Shown in pieces: positions 18,195 through 28,359 of a stretch of 64,000 bases of DNA (positions are counted from its first letter, which is position 1; every line of letters begins with the position of its first letter). The translations under genes and the position numbers were made by a program. Source of the DNA: Streptococcus zalophi (GTDB lineage: Bacteria > Bacillota > Bacilli > Lactobacillales > Streptococcaceae); assembly GCF_016481285.1 (NCBI RefSeq), contig NZ_JAENBP010000002.1, forward strand, positions 124,001 through 188,000, in the 5' to 3' direction. The notes under the pieces were generated by a model. That model was given only the letters and a program-made list of their open reading frames with translations, did not search any database and was not told the origin of the DNA.

Positions 18195-20309
18195 ATGCCT
18201 ACAACATTAAAAACAAAAAAGAAAACAGGGAAGAAAAAATCAACGGCTAAAAAGAATTTAGTCATTGTCGAATCTCCTGCTAAAGCAAAAACAATTGAAA
18301 AGTACCTTGGACGACAATATAAAGTGGTAGCCAGTGTCGGACACATTCGTGATTTGAAGAAATCAAGCATGTCAATCGACTTTGATAACAACTATGAACC
18401 ACAATACATTAATATTCGCGGAAAAGGCCCCTTAATCAATTCTCTCAAAAAAGAAGCCAAAAATGCCAAAAAAGTCTATCTAGCAAGTGACCCGGACCGC
18501 GAGGGAGAAGCAATCTCTTGGCATTTAGCCCATATTCTCGACTTAAAAGAAGGCGATAAAAATCGCGTCGTCTTTAACGAAGTGACCAAAGAGGCTGTTA
18601 AAAATGCTTTCATTGAGCCTAGAGAAATTGATATGGACTTGGTTGACGCACAGCAAGCCAGAAGAGTTCTTGACCGTATTGTTGGTTACTCTATTTCTCC
18701 AATTCTTTGGAAAAAAGTCAAAAAAGGATTGTCGGCAGGACGTGTTCAGTCCATCGCTTTAAAACTGATTATTGATCGTGAAAATGAAATAAAAGCATTT
18801 ATTCCTGAAGAGTACTGGACCATTGATGGTGTTTTTAAAAAAGGAACTAAAAAGTTTCAAGCCAATTTTTATGGACTTGATGGCGATAAATTAAAACTTA
18901 AAGATAATGATACTGTCAAAAATGTCTTAAAACGCCTTAAAGGTAATGACTTTGTTGTTGATAAAGTTGAGAAAAAAGAGAGAAGAAGAAATGCTCCCAT
19001 GCCTTATACAACCTCATCTCTTCAACAAGATGCAGCCAACAAGATTAACTTTAGAACGCGTAAAACAATGATGGTAGCACAACAGCTTTATGAAGGACTT
19101 AGTCTTGGTCCTGCTGGTCATCAAGGGTTAATCACTTATATGCGTACCGATTCAACACGTATTAGTCCAGTTGCACAAGAAGAAGCGGCTAAATTAATTA
19201 CAGAACGTTTTGGTAGTCAATATTCTAAACATAGCCAAAAAGTAAAAAATGCCAGCAGTGCTCAAGATGCCCATGAAGCTATTCGTCCATCAAGCGTCAC
19301 ACACACGCCAGAAAGCATTGCAAAATACTTAGACAAAGACCAATTAAAACTTTATACTCTCATTTGGAATCGTTTTGTTGCTAGTCAAATGAAACCGGCT
19401 GTCTTTGACACTGTAAAAGTCAGTCTTTCACAAAATGGCGTTATGTTTGTTGCAAATGGTAGCCAAGTTAAATTTGATGGTTACTTAGCGGTCTATAATG
19501 ATTCTGATAAAAGCAAAATGCTTCCAGAAATGGCTGAAAAAGATGTCGTCAAAAAGGTTTCAGTTAACCCTGAACAACATTTCACGCAACCACCAGCAAG
19601 ATTTTCTGAGGCAACCTTGATTAAAACCCTAGAAGAAAACGGAGTTGGTAGACCATCTACCTATGCACCAACACTAGAAACCATTCAGAAGCGTTACTAT
19701 GTTAAACTCTCTGCCAAACGATTTGAACCGACAGAACTTGGTGAAATTGTTAATCGTTTAATTGTTGAATTCTTCCCAGATATTGTTGATGTGACTTTTA
19801 CAGCTGAAATGGAAGAAAAACTCGACCAAATCGAAATTGGTAAGGAGCAATGGCAGAAAGTTATCGATAGTTTTTATAAACCTTTTGAAAAAGAACTCGC
19901 TAAAGCAGAAAAAGAAATTGAAAAAATTCAAATTAAAGATGAACCTGCTGGTTTTCTCTGTGATGTTTGTGGTCATGAAATGGTGATTAAGCTTGGTAAA
20001 TATGGCAAGTTTTATGCATGTAGCAATTTCCCAGATTGTCGCAACACAAAACCTTTCACAAAGGAAATCGGAGTCACTTGTCCACTTTGTCATCAAGGTC
20101 AAGTCATTGAAAGAAAAACAAAACGTAATCGTATTTTCTACGGTTGCAGTCGCTACCCTGAGTGTGAATTCACTTCGTGGAACTTACCAATTGGTAGAAA
20201 TTGCCCTAAATCAGGTGATTATCTGGTTGAAAAGAAAATCAGAGGCGGTGGCAAACAAGTTGTTTGTAGTAATGAAAATTGTGATTACGAAGAAGAAAAA
20301 ATTAAATAA
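18195..20309 (+). CDS. topA: DNA topoisomerase I (type IA)
   Basis: A 704-residue enzyme relaxing negative supercoils. The N-terminal basic tail leads into the Toprim domain ([17 protein letters not shown]; acidic SDPDREGEA). The active tyrosine is in [12 protein letters not shown] near residue 315. The C-terminus carries three zinc-ribbon units: CDVCGHE...CSNFPDC, CPLCHQG...CSRYPEC, and a last one reduced to CPKSGDY...CSNENC. Full length, own promoter, terminator-like palindrome after the stop. Confidence 0.97.
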   Translation: MPTTLKTKKKTGKKKSTAKKNLVIVESPAKAKTIEKYLGRQYKVVASVGHIRDLKKSSMSIDFDNNYEPQYINIRGKGPLINSLKKEAKNAKKVYLASDPDREGEAISWHLAHILDLKEGDKNRVVFNEVTKEAVKNAFIEPREIDMDLVDAQQARRVLDRIVGYSISPILWKKVKKGLSAGRVQSIALKLIIDRENEIKAFIPEEYWTIDGVFKKGTKKFQANFYGLDGDKLKLKDNDTVKNVLKRLKGNDFVVDKVEKKERRRNAPMPYTTSSLQQDAANKINFRTRKTMMVAQQLYEGLSLGPAGHQGLITYMRTDSTRISPVAQEEAAKLITERFGSQYSKHSQKVKNASSAQDAHEAIRPSSVTHTPESIAKYLDKDQLKLYTLIWNRFVASQMKPAVFDTVKVSLSQNGVMFVANGSQVKFDGYLAVYNDSDKSKMLPEMAEKDVVKKVSVNPEQHFTQPPARFSEATLIKTLEENGVGRPSTYAPTLETIQKRYYVKLSAKRFEPTELGEIVNRLIVEFFPDIVDVTFTAEMEEKLDQIEIGKEQWQKVIDSFYKPFEKELAKAEKEIEKIQIKDEPAGFLCDVCGHEMVIKLGKYGKFYACSNFPDCRNTKPFTKEIGVTCPLCHQGQVIERKTKRNRIFYGCSRYPECEFTSWNLPIGRNCPKSGDYLVEKKIRGGGKQVVCSNENCDYEEEKIK

Positions 20310-20316
20310 AGAAACT

Positions 20317-20346
20317 AAGTTTACATAATTAAGTTTATGTAAACTT
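20317..20346 (+). repeat. Palindrome copy 1 (TTTACATAA family), also topA terminator
   Basis: 12-base arms AAGTTTACATAA / TTATGTAAACTT around TTAAGT, then TATTTTTT. Acts as a terminator for topA. Nearly the same palindrome recurs at 26339 and 32567. Confidence 0.8.
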
Positions 20347-20445
20347 TATTTTTTACTATCGTTTAAAATAAAATATTTTGTTATAATAGCAGTATTAAAA
20401 TAGAAAGATTTGAACTAGGGAAACCTAGTAAGAGGTATTAGTGTC

Positions 20446-21780
20446 ATGTCTCAATCTTATATTAATGTTATTGGTGCAGGTTTAGCTGGAAGTGAAGCAG
20501 CTTACCAAATTGCTAAACGAGGTATTCCAGTTAAACTCTATGAAATGAGAGGGGTTAAATCAACTCCTCAACATAAAACCGACTTTTTCGCTGAATTAGT
20601 TTGTTCTAACTCGCTTCGTGGTGATAGTCTAACCAATGCGGTCGGACTTTTAAAAGAAGAAATGCGTCGTCTAGACTCCGTTATTTTAAAAGCTGCAGAA
20701 GATTCAAGAGTACCAGCAGGTGGCGCTTTAGCAGTAGATAGAGAAGGTTTTTCAAAAAGTGTTACTGAACTCATTAGCAATCACCCTCTTATTGAAGTTA
20801 TTCGAGAAGAAATAACTAGTATTCCAGACGATGCTATCACAGTTATTGCAACTGGTCCTTTGACATCTGATGCTTTAGCCAGCGAGATACATCGCTTAAA
20901 TGGTGGTGATGGTTTTTACTTTTACGATGCAGCTGCTCCCATTATTGACAAAAATACCATAAACATGGATAAAGTCTACTTAAAATCACGTTATGACAAA
21001 GGTGAAGCTGCTTATTTAAATTGTCCAATGACTAAAGAAGAATTTATAGCTTTTTATGATGCACTAACTACAGCAGAAGAAGCACCTCTTAATGCCTTTG
21101 AAAAAGAAAAATACTTTGAAGGATGCATGCCAATCGAAGTCATGGCTAAACGAGGTGTAAAAACCATGCTCTATGGGCCAATGAAGCCTGTTGGACTAGA
21201 ATATCCAGAAGACTACAAAGGAAAGCGTGATGGCGAATATAAGACGCCTTACGCAGTTGTCCAATTAAGACAAGATAATACCGCAGGAAGTCTTTTTAAT
21301 ATTGTTGGTTTTCAAACGCACCTAAAATGGGGAGAACAAAAACGCGTCTTTTCCATGATTCCAGGGTTAGAAAATGCTGAATTCGTCAGATATGGTGTTA
21401 TGCACCGTAACTCTTATATGGATTCCCCAAATTTATTAGAAGAAACCTTTAGATCACGCATAAAACCTAATATTTTCTTTGCAGGTCAAATGACAGGAGT
21501 GGAAGGCTATGTCGAATCAGCAGCCAGCGGTTTAGTGGCTGGCATTAATGCCGCTAAATTATTCAAGAATGAAGAGGCTGTGATTTTCCCTCAAACAACA
21601 GCTATCGGCAGTTTACCTTATTATGTCACTCATGCTGAAAGCAAACATTTCCAACCTATGAATGTCAATTTTGGAATTATTAAAGAACTAGATGGTCCTA
21701 GAATTAGAGATAAAAAAGAGCGTTATGAAAAAATAGCAGAGAGAGCCCTCTCAGACTTAGAAAATTTTATTACAGTTTAA
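20446..21780 (+). CDS. trmFO: Methylenetetrahydrofolate--tRNA-(uracil-5-)-methyltransferase
   Basis: A 444-residue FAD/folate enzyme that makes ribothymidine 54 in tRNA. The N-terminal FAD loop [19 protein letters not shown], the CSNSLRGD segment and [14 protein letters not shown] near the C-terminus are typical. Downstream of topA, as in many Firmicutes. AAGAGG precedes the ATG. A small hairpin ACTAGG/CCTAGT sits in its leader at 20413-20428. Confidence 0.96.
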   Translation: MSQSYINVIGAGLAGSEAAYQIAKRGIPVKLYEMRGVKSTPQHKTDFFAELVCSNSLRGDSLTNAVGLLKEEMRRLDSVILKAAEDSRVPAGGALAVDREGFSKSVTELISNHPLIEVIREEITSIPDDAITVIATGPLTSDALASEIHRLNGGDGFYFYDAAAPIIDKNTINMDKVYLKSRYDKGEAAYLNCPMTKEEFIAFYDALTTAEEAPLNAFEKEKYFEGCMPIEVMAKRGVKTMLYGPMKPVGLEYPEDYKGKRDGEYKTPYAVVQLRQDNTAGSLFNIVGFQTHLKWGEQKRVFSMIPGLENAEFVRYGVMHRNSYMDSPNLLEETFRSRIKPNIFFAGQMTGVEGYVESAASGLVAGINAAKLFKNEEAVIFPQTTAIGSLPYYVTHAESKHFQPMNVNFGIIKELDGPRIRDKKERYEKIAERALSDLENFITV

Positions 21781-21808
21781 AACAAGGTAAATCTACCTTG
21801 TTTTTTAT
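21779..21808 (+). terminator. Terminator after trmFO
   Basis: AAAACAAGGTA / TACCTTGTTTT hairpin with T-tract at the trmFO stop. Confidence 0.88.
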
Positions 21809-21960
21809 TTTTCTTACAAAATTGTAAGGTTAATTATTAAAAATGTAAGTTCACTTTTTTCTTTATGTATTATAATAATAGTACAAATAAAAAAGTTATG
21901 ATATATTATTATTAACTAGAACGTTTAATATATCTTACTTAATGATAAAAGGAGTTGCTT

Positions 21961-22713
21961 ATGTTTTTAGAAATTAATCATTTAGAAAAAGTTTATCGTA
22001 CACGTTTTTCTAAGGAAGAAACCAAAGCTCTACAAGATGTTGATTTCAAAGTAGAAGAAGGTGAATTTATCGCCATTATGGGTGAAAGTGGTTCTGGGAA
22101 AACAACACTTTTGAACATTCTTGCAACGCTTGATAAACCAACAAAAGGTAGTATTGTTATGGATAATAAAGATATTACAACAATTAAACCAAATCAGTTG
22201 GCAGATTTTCGCTTGCAACATTTGGGGTTTGTGTTTCAAGAGTTTCATCTTTTAGACACACTCACTATTAGAGATAATATCTTTTTGCCTTTAGTCTTGA
22301 GTCGTGTTCCTCATAATGACATGGAAAAACGTTTAGCTGTTATTGCTCCCAAATTAAAAATTGATGGTCTTTTAAATAAGCGTCCTTTTGAAATTTCTGG
22401 AGGACAAAAACAAAGAGCCGCCATTGCTAGAAGTTTAATCACACAACCTAGACTAATCTTAGCTGATGAACCTACAGCTGCTCTAGATTATAAAAATTCA
22501 GAGGATTTGTTAAATCTTTTCGAAGCAATCAATAATGAAGGCCAAACGATTTTAATGGTTACGCATTCAGCCAATGCAGCAAGTCATGCCAAACGTGTTT
22601 TATTTATTAAAGATGGCCGTATTTTCCATCAAATGTATCGTGCTAATAAATCAACTACAGAATTTAGTAAGGAAATTTCACTCTCTATGGCAGCTTTGTT
22701 AGGAGGTGAGTAG
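21961..22713 (+). CDS. BceA-type ABC transporter ATP-binding protein
   Basis: A 250-residue ATPase of the antimicrobial-peptide resistance type. Walker A GESGSGKTT, signature ISGGQKQRAAIARS, Walker B LILADEPTAALD. The ATG at 21961 follows GGAG; the upstream in-frame TTG is not used. Four genes in a row (ATPase, FtsX-like permease, response regulator, intramembrane-sensing kinase) form a classical BceAB-RS module, where the transporter both senses and removes peptide antibiotics such as bacitracin or lantibiotics. The inducer cannot be read from sequence. An inverted repeat TTACAAAATTGTAA upstream (around 21815) is a candidate regulator site. Confidence 0.88.
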   Translation: MFLEINHLEKVYRTRFSKEETKALQDVDFKVEEGEFIAIMGESGSGKTTLLNILATLDKPTKGSIVMDNKDITTIKPNQLADFRLQHLGFVFQEFHLLDTLTIRDNIFLPLVLSRVPHNDMEKRLAVIAPKLKIDGLLNKRPFEISGGQKQRAAIARSLITQPRLILADEPTAALDYKNSEDLLNLFEAINNEGQTILMVTHSANAASHAKRVLFIKDGRIFHQMYRANKSTTEFSKEISLSMAALLGGE

Positions 22714-22714
22714 G

Positions 22715-24682
22715 ATGTTTTATCTCAAATTAGCGATTCAAAATATTAGAAAATCACTAAACAATTTTCTGCCTTTTATTCTTGCCAGTTTAGTCTTGTA
22801 CATTTTAGTTTGTTCCAATTTTCTAATCATGTTAAGTCCAATGTCTGATACAATGAAACACGGCACAATGACTTTGTCCTTAGCTGCTATTGTTTTAACC
22901 ATTTTTTCAGTGATTATGGCTGTTTATAGTTTTAATTTTTTAATGAAGCAACGTAGTCGAGAATTTGGTTTGTATCATATACTAGGGATGAAAAAATCAC
23001 AAATCAGCTTAATTGCCAGCTTAGAGTTAATCATCATTTATATCAGCTTGATTATTTTAGGGAGTCTGTTAAGTATTGTTTTTGCTAATTTTCTCCACTT
23101 AGTTTTCATTAACTTAATTCACGTAGAATTAACTTCTTTTAAAATAACTGTTTTACCATTTATTTTTACTAATCTTATCTTCTTAGGAATCTTTTTAATC
23201 CTTGAACTGTTCAATTTATGGTTTATCAAGAAAACCTCACCACTTGCTCTATTTACAAGTAGAGAAAAAGGAGAAAAAGAGCCAAAAGGAAATATTGTTT
23301 TAGCACTGTTAAGTATTGTTTTTCTAAGCATTGGCTATTATTTATCACTAAGTTCATCAAAAATTGCCGCAATAGCAGTGCTTCAGCGTTTCTTCATTGC
23401 TGTTATTTTGGTTATCATTGGTACTTATCTTTTCTATATCAGTTTCACAACTTGGTATCTTAAGAAAAAAAGAAATCAGAAAAATTATTTTTACAAGCCT
23501 GAACATTTTATTACAGTGTCACAAATGATTTTTCGGATGAAACAAAATGCTATTGGATTAGCTAACATTACTTTACTGGCTATCATGGCTTTTGTCACTA
23601 TTGCAACAACTTTTTCTTTATATAGTGCAACACAAAAATTAACTGATGAAAGTTTTCCTAAAAATACAAGTTTGACATTTTTTGGTGAAACAAAAGATGA
23701 AGCACGTTCATTATTCGAAGAATTAGTTGTCAAAAAACTAGACAGAGAAATAGAAGGACCTAAATTTTTCTCTAGTTTAATGGGATTTAACGTCTCTACT
23801 GGTAAAAACTTAACAATCAATGAGGAAGCTATTAAAAATCCTGACACTTCAAGTTTAGCTTTTATTTATCTTGTGACACAAGATGATTTTCGTAGTCTAG
23901 ACAATGATTTACCTCAACTAAAAAATGATGAAACAGCCTTTTTCGTCCAAAAAGGAAACAGTCAATTTGAAACAATTACTTTTTTTGACTACCACTTTAA
24001 AAATATTAAAAACTTTAAGACTGTTAACTTTCCTCCAACTGTAAATACTTATAATTCAGGCATTCTAGTGGTAAGTAATGATGAGATTTTTAATGATATT
24101 TCATCAAGATATCAAGAAGTATCAAATAATGGTATTAATAGTCCATCCAATTACACGGTATATACAGATTTATCTGAACAAGAGATAAAGATTGTAAAGG
24201 ATATTAATGATGGTGATTATGTATATGATCTCAAAAATAATCTCACTATGGTTTTAAGTACTAAGAAAGATTCTCTCGAGGAAGCTTATATTACAACAGG
24301 TGGTTTTCTCTTTACTGGCTTTTTACTAGGCTTTAGTTTCTTATTAGGAGCAGCACTTATTATCTATTACAAGCAATACACAGAAGGAAATGAAGATAAA
24401 AAATCCTATCAGATTTTACAAGAAGTAGGAATGAGTCAAAAAGCTGTTAAAAAGACAATTAACTCACAAACAATCTTTGTCTTCTTTATGCCACTTGCAA
24501 TGGCAATCATGCACTTTGTTGTCGCCCTAGTGATGTTAAAACAAATGCTAACCTTATTTGGTATTACCGATGATAAATTGGTTTATTTGGTATCTGCTGT
24601 TACTATATCAATCATTGTTATTATCTATTTTATTATTTATAAACTAACTAGTCGTACTTACTACAAAATTATTAAAAGATAG
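22715..24682 (+). CDS. BceB-type ABC transporter permease
   Basis: A 655-residue permease with the BceB layout: one N-terminal helix, three more by residue 190, a further pair, a large extracellular domain (about residues 310-525), and three C-terminal helices; FtsX-like domains flank it. The start at 22715 is placed by AGGAGGTGAG; the gene begins one base after the stop of the ATPase. Ends at a terminator, separating it from the regulator genes. Confidence 0.87.
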   Translation: MFYLKLAIQNIRKSLNNFLPFILASLVLYILVCSNFLIMLSPMSDTMKHGTMTLSLAAIVLTIFSVIMAVYSFNFLMKQRSREFGLYHILGMKKSQISLIASLELIIIYISLIILGSLLSIVFANFLHLVFINLIHVELTSFKITVLPFIFTNLIFLGIFLILELFNLWFIKKTSPLALFTSREKGEKEPKGNIVLALLSIVFLSIGYYLSLSSSKIAAIAVLQRFFIAVILVIIGTYLFYISFTTWYLKKKRNQKNYFYKPEHFITVSQMIFRMKQNAIGLANITLLAIMAFVTIATTFSLYSATQKLTDESFPKNTSLTFFGETKDEARSLFEELVVKKLDREIEGPKFFSSLMGFNVSTGKNLTINEEAIKNPDTSSLAFIYLVTQDDFRSLDNDLPQLKNDETAFFVQKGNSQFETITFFDYHFKNIKNFKTVNFPPTVNTYNSGILVVSNDEIFNDISSRYQEVSNNGINSPSNYTVYTDLSEQEIKIVKDINDGDYVYDLKNNLTMVLSTKKDSLEEAYITTGGFLFTGFLLGFSFLLGAALIIYYKQYTEGNEDKKSYQILQEVGMSQKAVKKTINSQTIFVFFMPLAMAIMHFVVALVMLKQMLTLFGITDDKLVYLVSAVTISIIVIIYFIIYKLTSRTYYKIIKR

Positions 24683-24711
24683 AAAAAGTAGCGAATATTC
24701 GCTACTTTTTT
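24683..24711 (+). terminator. Terminator inside the Bce-type cluster
   Basis: Near-perfect palindrome AAAAAGTAGCGAA / TTCGCTACTTTTT with T-tract, between permease and response regulator. It would reduce regulator levels relative to the transporter. Confidence 0.88.
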
Positions 24712-24725
24712 GGTAGAATAGAAGT

Positions 24726-25391
24726 ATGAATAAGAAACAAAAACTCTACATTGTTGAAGACGATGAAACGATTGTTACTCTTCTTTCCAATCATTTAAAA
24801 AAAGATTACCAGGTATTTTCTTGTCAAAATTTCAGAGCGATTTTGCAAGAAATCAAAGAATTTCAACCTGATTTGATCTTGATGGATATTTCTTTGCCTT
24901 ATTTTAATGGCTTTTATTGGACAACTGAAATTCGTAAAACATTAACGACACCCATCATTTTTATCTCTAGTGCCGATGATGACATGAGTGCTGTCATGGC
25001 AATGAACATGGGCGCCGATGATTTTATTTCTAAACCATTTTCTCTTAGTATTTTGGAAGCAAAATTAACGGCACTTTTAAGACGCGCTTATCAATTTAGT
25101 CATAAGGACTACAGTTATAATGACTTTTATTTGACACCCGATGGCGATTTTTTTAAAGACCATCAGCATATTCAACTGTCAAGGACAGAAACTAAAATCA
25201 TGATAACACTCCTTGCCAAGCCAGGAGAAGTAGTATCCAAAGAAGTATTACTTGAAAAACTTTGGGAGAATGAAGAGTTTATCGATCATAATACGCTAAG
25301 TGTCAATATGACAAGATTGCGTAAAAAGGTGACTCAAATAGGATTTAATCACATTCACACTGTAAGAGGAGTAGGGTATTTAATCCAATGA
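24726..25391 (+). CDS. OmpR-family response regulator (BceR-like)
   Basis: A 221-residue regulator: receiver domain with the acidic triad (ED at 11-13, phospho-acceptor Asp54 in LILMDISLP, lysine in ISKPFS) and a winged-helix DNA-binding C-terminus ending TVRGVGYLI. Its stop overlaps the kinase start by 4 bases. No ribosome site is visible, and a TAGAAT -10-like box ends only six bases before the ATG, so the mRNA may be leaderless. Likely target: the promoter of the ABC genes upstream. Confidence 0.9.
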   Translation: MNKKQKLYIVEDDETIVTLLSNHLKKDYQVFSCQNFRAILQEIKEFQPDLILMDISLPYFNGFYWTTEIRKTLTTPIIFISSADDDMSAVMAMNMGADDFISKPFSLSILEAKLTALLRRAYQFSHKDYSYNDFYLTPDGDFFKDHQHIQLSRTETKIMITLLAKPGEVVSKEVLLEKLWENEEFIDHNTLSVNMTRLRKKVTQIGFNHIHTVRGVGYLIQ

Positions 25392-26323
25392 TAAAAGATT
25401 TTTTTAAAGAATATTTTGTATGGTACGCTCTTTATTTGCTATTAGTGATAACTTTTCTATTCACCTTTTTTCTCTATCATTTGTCACTTGATTACTTTGT
25501 CACATCACTATTATTTACCACTACGTTACTCAGTATTGTCAGTCTTTGGCAATTTAGTGTTTACTATCGAAAACGACAAGAATTGGCCACTAATATCCTT
25601 CTAGGAAAAGATAGTTTACTTAATAGTCCTTTGGAAAAAGCTTTTTTAGAGCATTATTTTGCATTAGAAAAGGAACAATTACAGGAATTATCGCAATACC
25701 GTCGACGTGAGAGAAATCTTCAAAACTTGGTTAAAATGTGGTCACATCAGATGAAAGTACCCTTGTCTGCTATCTCTCTCATGACACAGACCAATCAGCT
25801 AAAGCCACAAGACATCAATCGACAATTGTTAAGTCTTGATAACTACGTGGACACTCTTATTAACTATTTAAAATTTCACCATCATCAAAGCGATTTTAGG
25901 TTCGAAAGGATTCATCTAAAAGAAGTAGTGGTTGAGATTATCAAAAAATACCGACTTTTATTCTTACATAAAGAAATTGACATTGAAATTATTGGGGATT
26001 GGGAGATTAAAAGTGACCAAAAATGGCTAACATTTGCCGTGACCCAACTGATTGATAATGCCCTTAAATACACCAAAAAAGGCGGGAAAATCACGATTAA
26101 AATGGAAAATTCTCTTATCATTGAAGACACGGGGATAGGTATTTTAAAAGAAGATATCCCAAGACTCTTTGAAGAAGGTTTTACAGGTTACAATGGCAGA
26201 GAATATCAAAAAGCAACAGGGCTTGGGCTTTATATGACCAAACGAATTCTTGACGATTTAGAACTTAATATTGCTATTGTTAGCGAGATTGACAAAGGGA
26301 CCAAAGTGATTATTAAAAAATAA
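25388..26323 (+). CDS. Intramembrane-sensing histidine kinase (BceS-like)
   Basis: A 311-residue kinase with two N-terminal helices (about 10-30 and 36-55) separated by a very short loop, so no real extracellular sensor domain. This is the hallmark of BceS-type kinases that read the state of their ABC transporter. The phospho-accepting His120 is in MWSHQMKVPLSA; N, G1 and G2 ATP-binding boxes appear as LIDNALKYT, EDTGIGI and GLGLYMTK. Pairs with the regulator immediately upstream. Confidence 0.9.
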   Translation: MIKDFFKEYFVWYALYLLLVITFLFTFFLYHLSLDYFVTSLLFTTTLLSIVSLWQFSVYYRKRQELATNILLGKDSLLNSPLEKAFLEHYFALEKEQLQELSQYRRRERNLQNLVKMWSHQMKVPLSAISLMTQTNQLKPQDINRQLLSLDNYVDTLINYLKFHHHQSDFRFERIHLKEVVVEIIKKYRLLFLHKEIDIEIIGDWEIKSDQKWLTFAVTQLIDNALKYTKKGGKITIKMENSLIIEDTGIGILKEDIPRLFEEGFTGYNGREYQKATGLGLYMTKRILDDLELNIAIVSEIDKGTKVIIKK

Positions 26324-26338
26324 GTTAAAATCGTTTAG

Positions 26339-26362
26339 TTTACATAAATTTATTTATGTAAA
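26339..26362 (+). repeat. Palindrome copy 2 (TTTACATAA family)
   Basis: 10-base arms TTTACATAAA / TTTATGTAAA around TTTA, between the kinase gene and the DUF4767 gene. No T-tract follows, so it is less obviously a terminator than copy 1. Its 3' end lies 15 bases before the next ATG. Confidence 0.7.
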
Positions 26363-26377
26363 TAGATAGGAAGCAAA

Positions 26378-27010
26378 ATGAAAAAAAATAAGTATTTATC
26401 CATTTTATTTGGAGTAGGCGTTTTAGTTGGTGTTTTCAGTTGGTTCATTTGGGGTAATCCACAATCAAACAATAATGATAATAAGGTAGTGCAAACAACC
26501 GAAACTACTGATAAGAAGGATGATACTAAAACAACAGAAAATGTAAAAAAATCAGACCAAATAGAAAAAGAGCCAAGTCAAAATCATCTATGGACTGTCG
26601 AAAAAGCTCAAGCATTACAATCCTTTATTGGTGAGTGGCAAGTTGAAATGAATCAAATTTATACTAGCTATACACCTGATAATCCTCTAAATTACTATGG
26701 CTACCTAACACCAAAAATAAGCGCTGTAGGAAGTGACACTATGACACCAGCATTAAACGACTCTCCAATCAACGTGGAATGGTCTGATACTGGCGATAAA
26801 CCTGATGTTTATAATCTGGTTGCAGTTTATAGTGATTACGAACAAAGTTACCCTAACGTTAAGCATTTATACTATTTTGTTATCAAAGACGGACAAGCAT
26901 TGGTTTTACACACCAGCCAAAATCAAGGAAATGAGAATAATTGGTTGTACTTTACAGAAACTGAAAATATCGATTTGAAAAATGGTTTTAAGACGATTGT
27001 TGGTCAATAA
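26378..27010 (+). CDS. DUF4767 domain membrane-anchored protein
   Basis: A 210-residue surface protein: N-terminal membrane anchor (about residues 7-26, no lipobox cysteine), a Thr/Asp/Lys-rich linker (30-70), then a DUF4767-like domain starting LWTVEKAQALQSFIGEWQ and including YYGYLTPKIS and the WLYFTET region. The family occurs in Lactobacillales and has no established function. It follows the two-component system but is separated by a palindrome, so co-regulation is uncertain. Confidence 0.75.
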   Translation: MKKNKYLSILFGVGVLVGVFSWFIWGNPQSNNNDNKVVQTTETTDKKDDTKTTENVKKSDQIEKEPSQNHLWTVEKAQALQSFIGEWQVEMNQIYTSYTPDNPLNYYGYLTPKISAVGSDTMTPALNDSPINVEWSDTGDKPDVYNLVAVYSDYEQSYPNVKHLYYFVIKDGQALVLHTSQNQGNENNWLYFTETENIDLKNGFKTIVGQ

Positions 27011-27037
27011 CCTTATTTTATTATTTTATGTGATATG

Positions 27038-27080
27038 AAAAAAGCCTGACAATAGTTGCAAAACCACTGTCAGGCTTTTA
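27038..27080. terminator. Bidirectional terminator between the DUF4767 gene and xerS
   Basis: Long stem AAAAGCCTGACA / TGTCAGGCTTTT with an internal loop, A-tract and T-tract on both sides; serves two convergent genes. Confidence 0.88.
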
Positions 27081-27106
27081 ATGTTATAGCAGATGGTATC
27101 AGAAAA

Positions 27107-28177
27107 TCATAGCTTATCTAGAGCGTTTTTTTGCTCATCATTAACAATATGAGTATAAAGGTCAGTGACTTGGGTATTGGCATGACCTAGTTGATGACTC
27201 ACAAGAACTTGCGATTTTGTTGCATCATAGAGTCTTGTCGCGAGTGTGTGTCTTAATTTATGAGGAGTGACTCTGATTTTAAAATCTTCAGAGTACTTGG
27301 CAACCATTTTTTCAATACTTGAAGCATCAATACGATTAGGAACACCCCGATACAGACTCAAGAAGAAGGCTGTGTCATTTTTTTCTGCCTGGTAACGTTG
27401 TTTTCGAATGTTAAGATAATTTTCTAGGTAAGGTTTAGCAAAATTAGCAACATTGACGGAATCCCGTTTGCCACCTTTTCTTGTGACTTCAATGACCATC
27501 ATTTTGAGATTAACATCTTTTAAATCAAGATTAACTGCTTCTGAAAGTCGAACTCCTGAAGCAAGAAGTAGTGCCAAAATAGCAAGATCTCTTTCTTTGT
27601 TTTTGTTAAAAGAAGAAAGGGCACGATTAGAAAGTTGATTAGGATACTCAATTTCAACATATTCAAGGAAATCCATCGTTTCATCACCTAAAAAGAGTTT
27701 TCCTTTGATATTTTCGGCTCTAGCTGCTAAAGTTTCTTTTTTCTTTTTGGTTGAGACTTTTTTCATCACATTACGGTAAAAATAAGGCTCTCCTTGATCA
27801 TTTTCAACTTCCTCAGTCAAATATTTGTATAAACTAGACAAAGCTGAGAGCGTTCGATTGATAGTGGTTTGAGAGACACCGTTTTGCGTTGAATTAGCAT
27901 TAAGAAGAGGTCTTTCCCTCAAATAACGAATAAAGGCTTCCATATCTTTCTTGGTCAATGTTTCGAGTGTTTTTAGAGGGATTTCAGCGATTTTAGAAGC
28001 ATTTGAGATATCAGAGTCCAGTAACCATTCAAAAAAACGACGATATTCCTTAAGATATTCATAAAGGGTTGTAAAACTGTAAGGAACTGATAATTTTGAT
28101 TGGTAATAATCTAAAACATACCAGGGCATGATTTTTTTTAAGGCATCAATTTTTTCTAGTAGTAGTTCACGTCTCAT
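27107..28177 (-). CDS. xerS: Tyrosine recombinase XerS
   Basis: A 356-residue recombinase that resolves chromosome dimers at difSL; streptococci and lactococci use this single XerS in place of XerC/XerD. The N-terminal SAM-like DNA-binding domain precedes the catalytic domain. Catalytic residues visible: Arg in [10 protein letters not shown], His/Arg in [10 protein letters not shown], His in QLGH, Tyr in TDLYTHI. The difSL-like site lies 58 bases upstream of the start, the arrangement described for this system. Marks the replication terminus. Confidence 0.96.
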   Translation of the reverse strand: MRRELLLEKIDALKKIMPWYVLDYYQSKLSVPYSFTTLYEYLKEYRRFFEWLLDSDISNASKIAEIPLKTLETLTKKDMEAFIRYLRERPLLNANSTQNGVSQTTINRTLSALSSLYKYLTEEVENDQGEPYFYRNVMKKVSTKKKKETLAARAENIKGKLFLGDETMDFLEYVEIEYPNQLSNRALSSFNKNKERDLAILALLLASGVRLSEAVNLDLKDVNLKMMVIEVTRKGGKRDSVNVANFAKPYLENYLNIRKQRYQAEKNDTAFFLSLYRGVPNRIDASSIEKMVAKYSEDFKIRVTPHKLRHTLATRLYDATKSQVLVSHQLGHANTQVTDLYTHIVNDEQKNALDKL

Positions 28178-28234
28178 AAAGTCAGTTTCTTTCTATGTTT
28201 TCTTTAGTCATAGTATAACATAACCTTATATATG

Positions 28235-28265
28235 TTTCAAGAAAATTATAGTTTTTCGGAAAGAT
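28235..28265. other. difSL-like chromosome dimer resolution site
   Basis: On the minus strand the site reads ATCTTTCCGAAAAACTA followed by TAATTTTCTTGAA, matching my memory of the streptococcal/lactococcal difSL core (left arm TTTCCGAAAA, right arm TTTTCTTGAA around a short centre). It sits directly upstream of xerS. The gene-orientation switch around it supports a terminus. Confidence 0.88.
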
Positions 28266-28359
28266 GTTATAGGAGATAATGTAAACCATAAAAATAAAGG
28301 AAACCATAAGATTTCCTTTACTAACTTTTGCATAGGTTGTTTTACTAATCGGGAGTCTA

